From ANME-2 cluster archaeon (GTDB lineage: Archaea > Halobacteriota > Methanosarcinia > Methanosarcinales > Methanocomedenaceae): a stretch of DNA of 45,399 nt. The stretch spans positions 1 through 45,399 of the forward strand of contig JAHYIS010000017.1 in the NCBI GenBank assembly GCA_019429385.1, in the 5' to 3' direction. Under the pieces are notes generated by a model, which did not search any database, was not told where the DNA came from, and saw nothing but the letters and a program-made list of their open reading frames with translations. Of this stretch, positions 17,038 to 25,344 are shown piece by piece. Both the position numbers and the translations under genes were made by a program. Within the stretch, counting starts at the first letter, position 1. Each line of letters starts with the position of its first letter.

Positions 17038-17910
17038 ATGCTGGATGGCGTACTTGTTGCTTTGATAACACCTTTCACCCAGGACGATGTGATCGACACA
17101 GATGGAGTGCGCTCCAATATCGATTTCCTGGCAAAGAAGGGAGTTTCCGGCATCGTGCCTTCCGGAACAACCGGTGAATCTGCAACACTTACTTTTCAGG
17201 AACATAAGGACCTCATTGAGCTGACAGTGGATTATAGTCCTGTGCCTGTGGTCGCGGGAACCGGCTCAAATAGTACGGCTGAGGCCCTTGAACTCACAAA
17301 ATTTGCAGCCGATGCCGGAGCTGATGCTGCATTACTCATAACGCCTTATTACAACAAGCCCAATGATGAAGGCCTGTTCAGGCATTTTACCAGGATTGCG
17401 GATAATGCAGATATTCCACAGATACTGTATAATGTACCCACCCGGACCTGTATCAACCTGAAGCCTGAGGTGACAGCCCGGCTTGCCCGGCACCCCAACA
17501 TTATCGGCATTAAGGAAGCCAGCGGCGACCTGAAGCAGATATCTGATATAATCGAGTTGACAAGGGATGAGGATTTCGTGTTGTTCTCGGGAGACGATGC
17601 CATGACCCTGCCAATAATGGAACTGGGCGGCGTGGGAGTTATCAGCGTGACTGCCAATATAGTGCCGGAAAAGATGGCGGCTATGGTTGCGGCTTTCAAT
17701 AAGGGGGACAGGACCGAGGCGAAGAGGATTGAAAAGGAGCTGTTGCCCCTGATCGATGCATTGTTCCTTGAAACAAATCCCATACCGGTAAAAAGGGCGG
17801 CTGAACTGATAGGACTGGCTTCAGGACATCTGAGGTTGCCCCTGGCGCCGTTGAGTCCTGAGAACGAAGTCAGGCTGATAGCAGAATTAAAGGCGATCGG
17901 GGCGCTGTAA
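17038..17910 (+). CDS. dapA: 4-hydroxy-tetrahydrodipicolinate synthase
   Basis: A 290-aa (beta/alpha)8 enzyme that condenses pyruvate with aspartate semialdehyde in the diaminopimelate route to lysine. Visible motifs are GVLVALITPF at the start, SGTTGES (substrate binding), GTGSNST, ALLITPYYNKP, YNVPTRT with its catalytic tyrosine, and IGIKEASGD with the Schiff-base lysine. I start at ATG 17038 (MLDGVL) because GGTGG lies just before it and the length then fits the family. dapB follows one nucleotide after the stop, so the two are co-transcribed. Confidence 0.95.
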   Translation: MLDGVLVALITPFTQDDVIDTDGVRSNIDFLAKKGVSGIVPSGTTGESATLTFQEHKDLIELTVDYSPVPVVAGTGSNSTAEALELTKFAADAGADAALLITPYYNKPNDEGLFRHFTRIADNADIPQILYNVPTRTCINLKPEVTARLARHPNIIGIKEASGDLKQISDIIELTRDEDFVLFSGDDAMTLPIMELGGVGVISVTANIVPEKMAAMVAAFNKGDRTEAKRIEKELLPLIDALFLETNPIPVKRAAELIGLASGHLRLPLAPLSPENEVRLIAELKAIGAL

Positions 17911-17911
17911 T

Positions 17912-18709
17912 ATGATACGGGCTGCGGTTACCGGTGCATGCGGCCGGATGGGGACCCTTATTATCCAGAATATCCTTGCAGCACAGGATATTGAACTCTC
18001 GGCGGCATTCGATATTACCAATATAGGTATGGATGTGGGTGAGGCCGTTGGTTCCGGGCAGCTGGGTGTGCCTGTATCGAATCCGGATGATATGGAAAAC
18101 GTGATCAAGGATTCGCGTACGCAGGTTGTTATAGATTTTACGATTGCCACAGCATCAGCCGGGAATGTGGTCAGGGCTACAAATGCCGGGGCCAACCTGG
18201 TGGTGGGCACTACGGGTTTTAACGAGGAACAGATGCGGCAGATGCGTCAGGCTATCAGTGATAATGGTGTGGCTGCGGTCATTTCGCCTAACTTTGCAGT
18301 GGGTGTCAATATCTTCTGGGAATTGCTCAGGGAGGCTGCCGGAAAACTGGAGGGTTTCGATGTGGAGATCATGGAGGTACACCACAACAAGAAGAAGGAC
18401 GCGCCCAGCGGTACTGCGGTGAAGGCTGCACAGGTCATCAATGATGTGCTGGGCGGCAGGGAGTATGTGTACGGCCGCAAGGGAATTGCGCCACGGGGTG
18501 ATGAGATTGGTATTCATGCAGTGCGGGGCGGCGATGTGGTGGGGGACCATACGGTTATGTTCTTTGGTGATGGTGAGCGTATCGAGGTACGTCACCAGGC
18601 TCACAGCAGGCAGGCGTTTGCCGGGGGTGCCATCAGGGCTGCTATGTGGGTGATGGGGCAGCCGGCCGGGGTGTACGGGATGGCTGATGTGCTGGGGCTG
18701 GGGAAGTAA
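17912..18709 (+). CDS. dapB: 4-hydroxy-tetrahydrodipicolinate reductase
   Basis: A 265-aa NAD(P)H-dependent reductase of lysine biosynthesis. The N-terminal Rossmann motif AVTGACGRMG binds the cofactor. VVGTTGF, then SPNFAVGVNIF, the catalytic EVHHNKKKDAPSGTA and the late [11 protein letters not shown] segment are typical. The gene is intact and GC-rich. Two decayed copies of its 3' part lie downstream at 19473-19694 and 20437-20514, each behind a toxin-antitoxin module. A TAA stop ends the intact gene, while both copies end in TAG. Confidence 0.96.
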   Translation: MIRAAVTGACGRMGTLIIQNILAAQDIELSAAFDITNIGMDVGEAVGSGQLGVPVSNPDDMENVIKDSRTQVVIDFTIATASAGNVVRATNAGANLVVGTTGFNEEQMRQMRQAISDNGVAAVISPNFAVGVNIFWELLREAAGKLEGFDVEIMEVHHNKKKDAPSGTAVKAAQVINDVLGGREYVYGRKGIAPRGDEIGIHAVRGGDVVGDHTVMFFGDGERIEVRHQAHSRQAFAGGAIRAAMWVMGQPAGVYGMADVLGLGK

Positions 18710-18918
18710 GCTATATCGATATTGTATTTTGCCAGTATAGTTAGTTGGTGCATAACGTAACCTTATTAAATCCGATTCTATTTTTTTTATCCAGCGAATT
18801 TTGCAAAGATACAAAGGATTAACAAAATCATACCAAACGTACCGGAGGTAAAAGATAACCAAATAAAGTATAAGACAAATTAATACCTATTTACCAATTA
18901 AATTTATCGAGGTTTTAC

Positions 18919-19140
18919 ATGCCAACAATAACTGCATATATCGAAAAAGATGTTGAAACCGGTTTATATGTAGCTATAGTACCGGGAATCCCGGGAGCCC
19001 ACACCCAGGCTGAAACACTGGATGAACTTCAAGTCAATCTCAAAGAGGTATTAGAATTATGCTTTGAAGAGATGGAACCTGAAACAAGACATAATTTGCC
19101 CGAATTTATTGGAATCCAACAGGTCGAGGTGACCTGTTGA
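18919..19140 (+). CDS. hicB: HicB-family antitoxin
   Basis: A 73-aa protein with the degenerate RNase H-like HicB fold: ITAYIEKDVETGLYVAIVPG, then PGAHTQAETLDEL, then LKEVLELCFEE. It should neutralise HicA. It lacks the extra C-terminal DNA-binding domain of longer HicB proteins. SD GAGGTTTTAC precedes the ATG. The stop overlaps the hicA start by four bases. The base composition is AT-rich compared with dapB, which suggests insertion. Confidence 0.88.
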   Translation: MPTITAYIEKDVETGLYVAIVPGIPGAHTQAETLDELQVNLKEVLELCFEEMEPETRHNLPEFIGIQQVEVTC

Positions 19141-19370
19141 CAAGGCTAACAGTAATTAATTCCAACAAAATGGAAAAATTACTGTTTAAACTCGGTTTTG
19201 AAAAAATTCGTCAAAGGGGGAGTCATGTTTTCTACAGGCATCCTGACGGTAGAACCACTACTATCCCTCATCACAGCGGAAGGGATTTGGTACGTCCACT
19301 GATAAAAGAGATTCTGAGGGAAATAGAACTCAGTGTTGATGAATATAATGAATATTTAAAGAAATTGTAA
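19137..19370 (+). CDS. hicA: HicA-family mRNA interferase toxin
   Basis: A 77-aa toxin of the HicA/YcfA family, which cleaves mRNA. The dsRBD-like fold is seen as MEKLLFKLGFEKIRQRGSH with the catalytic histidine in GSHVFYRHPDGR, then TTIPHHSGRDLVRPLIKEIL. It starts with TTG at 19137, overlapping the hicB stop, and GGTGA lies just before. The order antitoxin-toxin differs from the usual hicA-hicB order but occurs elsewhere. The module is bounded by dapB on the left and a dapB relic on the right. Confidence 0.9.
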   Translation: MTRLTVINSNKMEKLLFKLGFEKIRQRGSHVFYRHPDGRTTTIPHHSGRDLVRPLIKEILREIELSVDEYNEYLKKL

Positions 19371-19472
19371 TTGCTTATTGGAGTAACATCGGCTGAATTG
19401 AAATTTTAAGGTGTGGGACAAAAAATCCTGGGTCATTAACTTCGAAATAGATTTCTCCACAATTTTCAAAAA

Positions 19473-19694
19473 ACTGCACTGAAAGCTGCACAGGTTATCA
19501 ATGATGTGCGGGGCGGCGATGTGGTGGGGGACCATACGGTTATGTTCTTTGGTGATGGTGAGCGTATCGAGGTACGGCACCAGGCTCACAGCAGACAGGC
19601 CTTTGCCGGGGGTGCCATCAGGGCTGCTATGTGGGTGATGGGGCAGCCGGCCGGGGGTGTAAGGGATGGCTGATGTGCTGGGGCTGGGGAAGTA
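19473..19694 (+). pseudogene. Relic of the dapB 3' end, copy 1
   Basis: This matches dapB codons from ACT at 18413 to the stop, with an in-frame deletion of 75 bp. The deletion joins GATGTGC to GGGGCGGCGAT, between two short direct repeats (GTGCxGGGCGGC) in the parent gene. Elsewhere it is nearly identical. I count eight substitutions. Six are silent third-position changes, one is a first-position change, and one (TAC to TAA) lies just after a one-base insertion that shifts the frame near the end. It has no start codon. The silent pattern suggests it diverged while still part of a working gene, so it may be the stump of the former resident dapB rather than a recent copy. Confidence 0.85.
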
Positions 19695-19833
19695 GGGTGT
19701 AAAAGCAGCATGAACAAGCTTTGTACATTGTATGGAAAATGCGGGTTTGTGACTTTGGACGATGGGCGGGTCTCAAGCTCCAAATAGGTTACAGATAGCC
19801 TTAAACAATCCCAGAACTATTGGAAGGCGCACA

Positions 19834-20097
19834 TTATCGATACGCATTGTCGTGATGTTCAAACTCAAGGAAAACCACGGTTTGTTTTTTCTTATCAATG
19901 AGATATAAAAGAACAAATGAACCAATATGAACTCTACGTTTACCTTTCAACACGTTTCGAAGTGGTTTACCCAACTCTGGATTGTTGCCAATCTCGATTA
20001 TTTTGAGGATTATCCTCTGATGAAGAGAATTATCCTTCTTTTTGAGTTTATCCAGTTTTATTTCCAGAGTAGAATCAATTTGAATAGTATATGCCAT
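19834..20097 (-). CDS. RelE/ParE-superfamily toxin
   Basis: An 87-aa protein with the RelE-like layout: MAYTIQIDSTLEIKLDKLKKK, then IGNNPELGKPLRNVLKGKRRVHIGSFVLLYLID, then a VVFLEFEHHDNAYR tail. This is the common 'P..g..l.g.l.g..r.riGdyRliY.i' pattern ending with H-x-D/Y. The likely action is ribosome-dependent mRNA cleavage. It overlaps or abuts the antitoxin gene upstream, depending on whether the TTG at 20103 or the ATG at 20097 is used. It has the same AT-rich character as the antitoxin. Confidence 0.85.
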   Translation of the reverse strand: MAYTIQIDSTLEIKLDKLKKKDNSLHQRIILKIIEIGNNPELGKPLRNVLKGKRRVHIGSFVLLYLIDKKKQTVVFLEFEHHDNAYR

Positions 20098-20099
20098 AA

Positions 20100-20324
20100 T
20101 CAAAGAAACCTTTTCTCAAACTCTTCAGGGGTGTATTTTATCAACGTTCCTTCTTTCGCCCTTCGTTCGGCTTCTTCAACTTTTTTTATAAATTCTTTGC
20201 GAATATTTTCTTCCGGAGGATAAAACTCATCTCGAATTATATCCAGAACTTCTGTCAGGATCTCCTGACGAAGTTCTTTTTTCAATTCCAATTTTAATTG
20301 TTCCAGATTGGCAACAGTATCCAT
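20100..20324 (-). CDS. Antitoxin partner of the RelE-like toxin
   Basis: A 74-aa, highly charged helical protein. Residues 1-45 form an amphipathic helix rich in Lys, Glu and Leu. The C-terminal KEGTLIKYTPEEFEKRFL, like many antitoxins, probably wraps the toxin. The stop TGA is immediately before the toxin start. No DNA-binding domain is obvious. The assignment rests mainly on its position upstream of the toxin. No Shine-Dalgarno sequence is seen before the ATG. Confidence 0.75.
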   Translation of the reverse strand: MDTVANLEQLKLELKKELRQEILTEVLDIIRDEFYPPEENIRKEFIKKVEEAERRAKEGTLIKYTPEEFEKRFL

Positions 20325-20436
20325 AAAAGTAGATAGAATTTCATGGACTTTAAAGATTTGTATTGACTTTAGAAGGCATTTCGCATCTTATTATCAATCC
20401 TTTAAAATAATCCACGCTCAAGAGCATATTGAACCC

Positions 20437-20514
20437 GGCAGGCGTTTGCCGGATGTGGGATGGTGCAGCCGGCTGGGGTGTACGGGATGGCGATGTGCTG
20501 GGGCTGGGGAAGTA
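20437..20514 (+). pseudogene. Relic of the dapB 3' end, copy 2
   Basis: A more decayed copy. GGCAGGCGTTTGCCGG matches dapB. About 22-28 bp are then deleted, followed by CAGCCGGCTGGGGTGTACGG with a silent GCC to GCT change, then a one-base deletion, and the closing GCTGGGGCTGGGGAAGTAG. Both relics are followed by related sequence (TAGGGTGTAAAAG and TAGGGAGTAAAAG, then GTACATTGTA). The intact dapB is not. That shared flank suggests the two relics were once the same junction. Confidence 0.8.
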
Positions 20515-20538
20515 GGGAGTAAAAGGAGGTTATACAGG

Positions 20539-20557
20539 CCCGGTACATTGTACGGGG
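20539..20557. repeat. Hairpin in the relic's downstream flank
   Basis: CCCGGTAC-ATT-GTACGGGG forms an 8-bp stem with one mismatch. It lies between dapB relic 2 and the metK terminator. No function is evident. Confidence 0.45.
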
Positions 20558-20609
20558 TATACCGGCGACTACAAAATAAATCTTCCAATAATACCTAAAA
20601 ACAAAGCAT

Positions 20610-20632
20610 CAGGGATTCGATCAGAACCCCTG
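20610..20632 (-). terminator. Terminator of metK
   Basis: The minus strand has CAGGGGTTC-TGATC-GAATCCCTG, a 9-bp stem with one mismatch, followed by ATGCTTTGTTTTTAGG. It lies 18 bp beyond the metK stop. Confidence 0.6.
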
Positions 20633-20649
20633 AACATAAAATTTTTACC

Positions 20650-21825
20650 CTAAAGCCCGGCAGACCTGGCAATATCGTCGGCAACATCGGTCCGCTCCCA
20701 GGTAAAGTCTGGGTCGTTCCTGCCGAAATGCCCGTATGCTGCGGTCTTCCTGAAAATGGGCCGTCTCAGGTCAAGGGTCTCGATAATGCCCTTGGGGGTC
20801 AGGTCAAAATGCTTGCAGGCAAGGCCAATAATATCCCGGTCCTTCATCTTGCCAGTACCGAACGTATTGATCATAATAGAAGTAGGCTCGGCAATACCTA
20901 TGGCATAAGCCAGGGATACCGCACAGCGGTCGGCCACGCCTGATGCAACGATGTTCTTGGCCACATACCTGGCAGCATAGGCAGCACTGCGGTCCACCTT
21001 CGTGGAATCCTTGCCTGAAAAGGCACCGCCACCGTGGGGCACCAGACCGCCGTAGGTGTCCACCACGATCTTCCGGCCAGTCATACCGGTATCGCTCTGG
21101 GGTCCTCCGATGACGAACTTACCTGTGGGGTTCACGTAATATTTCGTATTCTTATCCAGCAGTTCAGGGTCAATGACTGAGTTGACAACCTTATCGATTA
21201 TCTCGTTGACAGCATCCTGGGTAATGCGATTACCCGTGCTGTCAAGTATCTCTTCGGTATGCTGAGTGCTAACAATAACGGAGTCTACCCGCTGGGCCAC
21301 CCCCATCTTATACTCGACCGTGGCCTGGGACTTACCATCCGGACCCAGGTAAGATAGTGCTTTGCTCTTCCTCAATTCAGCCAGTTTCCTGCACATCCTG
21401 TGGCTCTGCATGATAGGCAGAGGCATCAGTTCCTCGGTTTCCCTGCAGGCATATCCTATCATCATACCCTGGTCCCCGGCACCGCCCACATCCACACCCT
21501 GGGCGATATCAGGTGACTGCTTACCTACAGCATTGAGCACACCGCATGTTTTGTAATTAAAACCATATTTCTCACTGATATAGCCAATATCTTTCAATAC
21601 ACCACGTGCAATAGTGGGTACATCGATATGTGCCGATGTAGTGATCTCGCCCCCAACGATCACAAAACCCACACTGATAAATGTCTCGCAGGCCACCCTG
21701 GCTGCAGGGTCCTGCCCTATTATCGCATCCAGCACACCGTCCGATATCTGGTCGCAGACCTTATCAGGATGTCCTTCCGTCACCGATTCTGAAGTTAACA
21801 CGCTGTATTCCATATTTGATATCAT
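20650..21825 (-). CDS. metK: S-adenosylmethionine synthetase, bacterial type
   Basis: A 391-aa enzyme forming SAM from methionine and ATP. It is of the bacterial/eukaryotic family, not the divergent archaeal MAT family. It has [20 protein letters not shown] at the start, the [23 protein letters not shown]/phosphate loop, and DQGMMIGYA. The archaeal family would show a different N-terminus and a GIGHPDSICDG-type motif. The ATG at 21825 is preceded by AGGTGA at good spacing. It is bordered downstream by the dapB-relic/toxin region. The family is certain; horizontal origin is inferred. Confidence 0.96.
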   Translation of the reverse strand: MISNMEYSVLTSESVTEGHPDKVCDQISDGVLDAIIGQDPAARVACETFISVGFVIVGGEITTSAHIDVPTIARGVLKDIGYISEKYGFNYKTCGVLNAVGKQSPDIAQGVDVGGAGDQGMMIGYACRETEELMPLPIMQSHRMCRKLAELRKSKALSYLGPDGKSQATVEYKMGVAQRVDSVIVSTQHTEEILDSTGNRITQDAVNEIIDKVVNSVIDPELLDKNTKYYVNPTGKFVIGGPQSDTGMTGRKIVVDTYGGLVPHGGGAFSGKDSTKVDRSAAYAARYVAKNIVASGVADRCAVSLAYAIGIAEPTSIMINTFGTGKMKDRDIIGLACKHFDLTPKGIIETLDLRRPIFRKTAAYGHFGRNDPDFTWERTDVADDIARSAGL

Positions 21826-21925
21826 TTTTTCACCTATTTTGACTCAAGAATAATTCTTGCCATTTATAACTTTATCTGATTGAACCGCAACTACCAAAAT
21901 CTAACTACACAAACAACAGGAGTAG

Positions 21926-22468
21926 TTATCTCTCCAGTCTCACAATATCATAGATGGCACCGGGACTGTCCAGTATTGTGATATTCTCCATTCTGGACAG
22001 CTTTTCAGTGTTCTCAACATCCACATCCCGCATTTTCAGTACCATCTTTTTCCCCTCGGGAGAGTACGTAGTAACAGTACCCTTGACCCTGTCCACTGGC
22101 AGGATATAGATGGGGGTATTCCCCTTGGCTGTCTGGGCCACTGCATTGGTAACAAGCGTATCTGCTATGCCGTGTACTATTTTTGCCACTGAATTGGCAG
22201 TGGCGGGCGCGATAAGCAATGCATCATAATGTCCTACCTGCAGGGGGCCGGCAATGAAGGGTGAATTTGGCCCTGCATCAGTCTTGAAATTAGGAAAATC
22301 CCTCTGGATATTATCCCACATCCTGTACCATTTCATGACAGTTTCCCCTTCTTTGGACAGGAACACCATGAATTTAATATCAGTCCTGCGTTTAATGTCG
22401 ACCAGTATATCATACGTTTCTTTTATAAGGTCGCCAGACCCCGTAATCCCCCATGCTATCCGCTTCAT
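21926..22468 (-). CDS. afpA: Archaeoflavoprotein (AfpA-like)
   Basis: A 180-aa flavoprotein of the UbiX/DFP-like fold. KRIAWGITGSGDLIKETYDI at the N-terminus, PNSPFIAGPLQVGHYDALLIAPATANSVAKI in the middle (the flavin-binding PATANT-like loop) and TPIYILPVDRVKG are all typical of AfpA. It should accept electrons from ferredoxin and pass them on. It lacks the extra ferredoxin-like domain of DmrX, the related dihydromethanopterin reductase. It lies downstream of, and close to, the nucleotidyltransferase gene on the same strand. Confidence 0.82.
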   Translation of the reverse strand: MKRIAWGITGSGDLIKETYDILVDIKRRTDIKFMVFLSKEGETVMKWYRMWDNIQRDFPNFKTDAGPNSPFIAGPLQVGHYDALLIAPATANSVAKIVHGIADTLVTNAVAQTAKGNTPIYILPVDRVKGTVTTYSPEGKKMVLKMRDVDVENTEKLSRMENITILDSPGAIYDIVRLER

Positions 22469-22492
22469 TATGGTAAACTCCTTGAACTCTGG

Positions 22493-23485
22493 TTAATGTT
22501 CTCCCTCTGCATTAATAATGCTTACTATCTCCTGCGCACCAGATCCCAGCAGGGACAACGAGCGTATCCACTCGCCCTTTGGCTCCCGGCTAGTGCCCAC
22601 AACCAGTCGCCTGTGACCCTCAACATCTTCCACCATGCCCCTGGCCTCGATAGTCTCCCCTTCCAGTGCCTGCCCGGCATAGGTATGGGTATAGGATAGC
22701 ACATACTCCATCTCCGGATGGTCAACTTTATAGATGGATGGACTGTCAAAAGCCAGTTGAGCTTCAGTCACTATTGCTTCTATGGTCTCATGACCAAGGT
22801 CAGTACCCCTGCCCTGGGGTGCTGTTACCTGGTCCCAGTCCCTGACAAAAAGCAGGTCGAAATACGTATCCCCTACCATTCCCCTGTTCCCCTTTCTTAC
22901 CTCATGGAGTTTGAACTCCTCAAAACTAATTTCCGGGATGCGTTTATGGTAGATACGTTCCCACATCCTCTCATCCAGGTGCTGGATGTTCCTGCCGGGA
23001 TTATCCTTTGCCCTGGCTATGATATCCCTGGCTTTGAACCATAGAGGGCCATAGACCACAAAATCAATATCTGAATCCCCATTTTGTAATCCTGGCAAAA
23101 ATGAACCGGTAATTCCCATACTCTCCATGGGAATCCCACCTTCAAGCAAGGTCGCGGTAATCTCCTCTATCCTGGGATCTGAGTGCCATATCTCTCCCAG
23201 CCGCTCAGAAGGGCTCAATACCCGTTCAACCTGGTCCCAGGGTACGACGTGGACATCCTGTACCCACTCTGGTTTATGGATGTCCATATACCGGTATGCT
23301 TCATCAAAATCGTATTTCCTGTAATTCCGGGTGCCATCGGTGCGCTCTCCTTCAGGGTCGGGTACATAGCGCAGTACGCCCCTGACACCTTCCGGATGAT
23401 AGTAATCGGCTGAGGAAAATACCCACCCATCCCTGGTGATTATGAAATCTCTCAGACGCACTCCTGGATGATCGAATCGGTCCAT
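22493..23485 (-). CDS. Predicted nucleotidyltransferase (COG1665-like)
   Basis: A 330-aa protein. Its centre has GITGSFLPGLQNGDSDIDFVVYG (near residue 147), the G-S...D-x-D motif of the polymerase-beta nucleotidyltransferase superfamily, which binds two metals and an NTP. The N-terminal 130 residues (DFIITRDGWVFSSADYYHPE and a WVQDVHVVPW segment) and the C-terminal beta-rich region are found in an archaeal family of unknown substrate. The C-terminal region (ARGMVEDVEGHRRLVVGTSRE) resembles a small nucleic-acid-binding barrel. It is probably co-transcribed with afpA, 24 nt downstream. Confidence 0.75.
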   Translation of the reverse strand: MDRFDHPGVRLRDFIITRDGWVFSSADYYHPEGVRGVLRYVPDPEGERTDGTRNYRKYDFDEAYRYMDIHKPEWVQDVHVVPWDQVERVLSPSERLGEIWHSDPRIEEITATLLEGGIPMESMGITGSFLPGLQNGDSDIDFVVYGPLWFKARDIIARAKDNPGRNIQHLDERMWERIYHKRIPEISFEEFKLHEVRKGNRGMVGDTYFDLLFVRDWDQVTAPQGRGTDLGHETIEAIVTEAQLAFDSPSIYKVDHPEMEYVLSYTHTYAGQALEGETIEARGMVEDVEGHRRLVVGTSREPKGEWIRSLSLLGSGAQEIVSIINAEGEH

Positions 23486-23598
23486 TATTTTTCTAAGTGG
23501 TTTGAAGCCACCTTAAACATTATCATATTTATGTAATAAAATCAACTATAGTACAGAATAACCTATTATGTATTAAAGGATGAAAAAGGATAACAAAA

Positions 23599-24747
23599 AT
23601 GAAGGCCACCACAAAGTTTTACGATTCAATTGATATACAGCTGAAATTCCTGGAGCAATTACGTAACATTCCTCCTGACAGGATCGACGGTCTGATAAGG
23701 GTATTGAAGGATTTTATTTACCAGGTTGATGCGAAACAGAAGGTCATATACGGCATCGGTGAAGGGAGAAGTGCCCTCGCATTATACGATTTCCTGCACC
23801 AGTTATTGAAATACGAACAGTTATTCCCTGCCACTCTGGACGACCCCATACGACGCTACTTTGACCCTGAACGGTCTAACATGGTCATTGCTGCTACTGG
23901 TTCCGGAACTACAGAAAGTGTTATCAATTACCTTGAAGACGCAAATACCCTGGGCGCCAAAGTGCTCCTTATTACTTCAAAAAGCAAATCGCCTGCATAT
24001 GAAAAAGCTCTGGTGAACAATGGTTTTGTTTTCCTGATGGAAGATATCAAACTGGAAAAACCCAGTGAACTGGCAGTCATGGGGTCAGAGTTCGAACTGA
24101 AATTGTGCACTCTGTTAAATTGTATCCTTCCCGCACTTGATGAGGGAGATAACGAACTGTATTACCGGCAGATGGAACATTTTATCGGGAATGCAACCCT
24201 GCTCAAGAACATCGATAAGACATACCTGCGCTCATGGGTCGAGAGACTGCTCAACCGTCGTGGCCATTTTATCGTGGACGGCGTGGGACGGTCCGGGTTC
24301 GTGGCAAAAGCGTTCGGAATGCGTATTGCACACCTGGGTCAGCTTGCCTACATAAAAGGCGATGCTACCACTCCCAGTTTTGTCAGGGGTGATGTGTATA
24401 TCCCCATCAGCGGCAGCGGAAACACACGTGAGATACTGGAAGCAATGATGAAGGCCCGCAGCAAGGGTGTTGATGTGTTTCCCATCACAGTGAATGAAAA
24501 TTCAGGTATGGTTGAGAAAATGAAAGAATGGGGCTATGAAGATAATATTATCTTCATACCGGTATTGGAAGGTGACAGGGATATCTTCCATGACAAGATG
24601 CCCAGCAAGATTTCAACCACAAAACTTAACCAGATGAGACCCTCATATTCTGAGATTAACTCATACATATTTACGAATGCTGTTATCGCCTCAGCCATTG
24701 ATTTTTTGGGCGTGGAAGAAAAATATATGAAACAAAAACACTGGTAG
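23599..24747 (+). CDS. Double SIS-domain protein, second half like 6-phospho-3-hexuloisomerase
   Basis: A 382-aa protein with two sugar isomerase (SIS) domains. The first (about 30-195) contains IYGIGEGRSALALYDFL and AATGSGTTESVINYL. The second (about 210-370) contains FIVDGVGRSGFVAKAFGMRIAHLG and PISGSGNTREILEAM, close to the pattern of 6-phospho-3-hexuloisomerase, which interconverts hexulose-6-phosphate and fructose-6-phosphate in archaeal pentose synthesis. Single-domain enzymes are about 180-200 aa, so this is a tandem fusion. The first domain is the more divergent. SD AAAGGAT lies upstream. The substrate is inferred. Confidence 0.8.
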   Translation: MKATTKFYDSIDIQLKFLEQLRNIPPDRIDGLIRVLKDFIYQVDAKQKVIYGIGEGRSALALYDFLHQLLKYEQLFPATLDDPIRRYFDPERSNMVIAATGSGTTESVINYLEDANTLGAKVLLITSKSKSPAYEKALVNNGFVFLMEDIKLEKPSELAVMGSEFELKLCTLLNCILPALDEGDNELYYRQMEHFIGNATLLKNIDKTYLRSWVERLLNRRGHFIVDGVGRSGFVAKAFGMRIAHLGQLAYIKGDATTPSFVRGDVYIPISGSGNTREILEAMMKARSKGVDVFPITVNENSGMVEKMKEWGYEDNIIFIPVLEGDRDIFHDKMPSKISTTKLNQMRPSYSEINSYIFTNAVIASAIDFLGVEEKYMKQKHW

Positions 24748-24756
24748 TGATACAGG

Positions 24757-25344
24757 ATGGGAATTACAAAAACTTTCAAGAAAATGATGGGTCGAAGTAC
24801 AAAAAACGAAACCACGCCTGGTAAAGACGGTCAGCCTGTCGTGTCTGCCACACATGTACATTTGGTCCCTGATACTGCCGTTGAACAGAACAGGCAGGTG
24901 GGCAGCACGTGGGAACACAAACATGGCGACCTTGACTGGCATTCCATGTCCAGACCTCATCCACTTCAAATCCCAACACAGACTGAAAAAGTTGTGGCAA
25001 GTGCACCTGGCATACCAGCAGGCACCATGAAAGCTGATACTTCACATGGACAGGTGCAGGAAGAAGAAAAAGTGGTAAAAAAGCAGGATATTCTCTGCAA
25101 GTTCGTAGTCCAGAATAATACGAGAATCGGCGAGACCATATCCATTGACTCGGGTCGTCTTGTGTTCAAGAGCAAGGCTGAGAAACTATCCATCCCCATG
25201 TCATCCATAACCAGTATCACTGACGAGATTATTGTGGTCGGCGATTTTAAGAGGGATGAAGCCTTGAAGCTGGGTGAAGAATGGTACAAACGGACCACGA
25301 ATGCTCTGAAATTCGATGAACATGGGATGCTCATCAATGACTGA
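24757..25344 (+). CDS. Conserved archaeal protein with a small C-terminal beta domain
   Basis: A 195-aa protein that I cannot name with confidence. The first 110 residues are low-complexity and polar (rich in Thr, His and Pro) and probably disordered. The last 85 (KQDILCKFVVQNNTRIGETI, then DSGRLVFKSKAEKLSIPMSSI, then VGDFKRDEALKLGEEWY) look like a small beta barrel; it may be the DUF5749-type domain known from Methanosarcinales. It lies 9 nt after the SIS gene, and pth2 starts inside its final codons (overlap 8 nt), so the three form an operon. Confidence 0.6.
   Translation: MGITKTFKKMMGRSTKNETTPGKDGQPVVSATHVHLVPDTAVEQNRQVGSTWEHKHGDLDWHSMSRPHPLQIPTQTEKVVASAPGIPAGTMKADTSHGQVQEEEKVVKKQDILCKFVVQNNTRIGETISIDSGRLVFKSKAEKLSIPMSSITSITDEIIVVGDFKRDEALKLGEEWYKRTTNALKFDEHGMLIND

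Noticed and set aside
20650-21825. SAM riboswitch upstream of metK
   Set aside because: The upstream spacer is short, and no conserved stem arrangement was seen.
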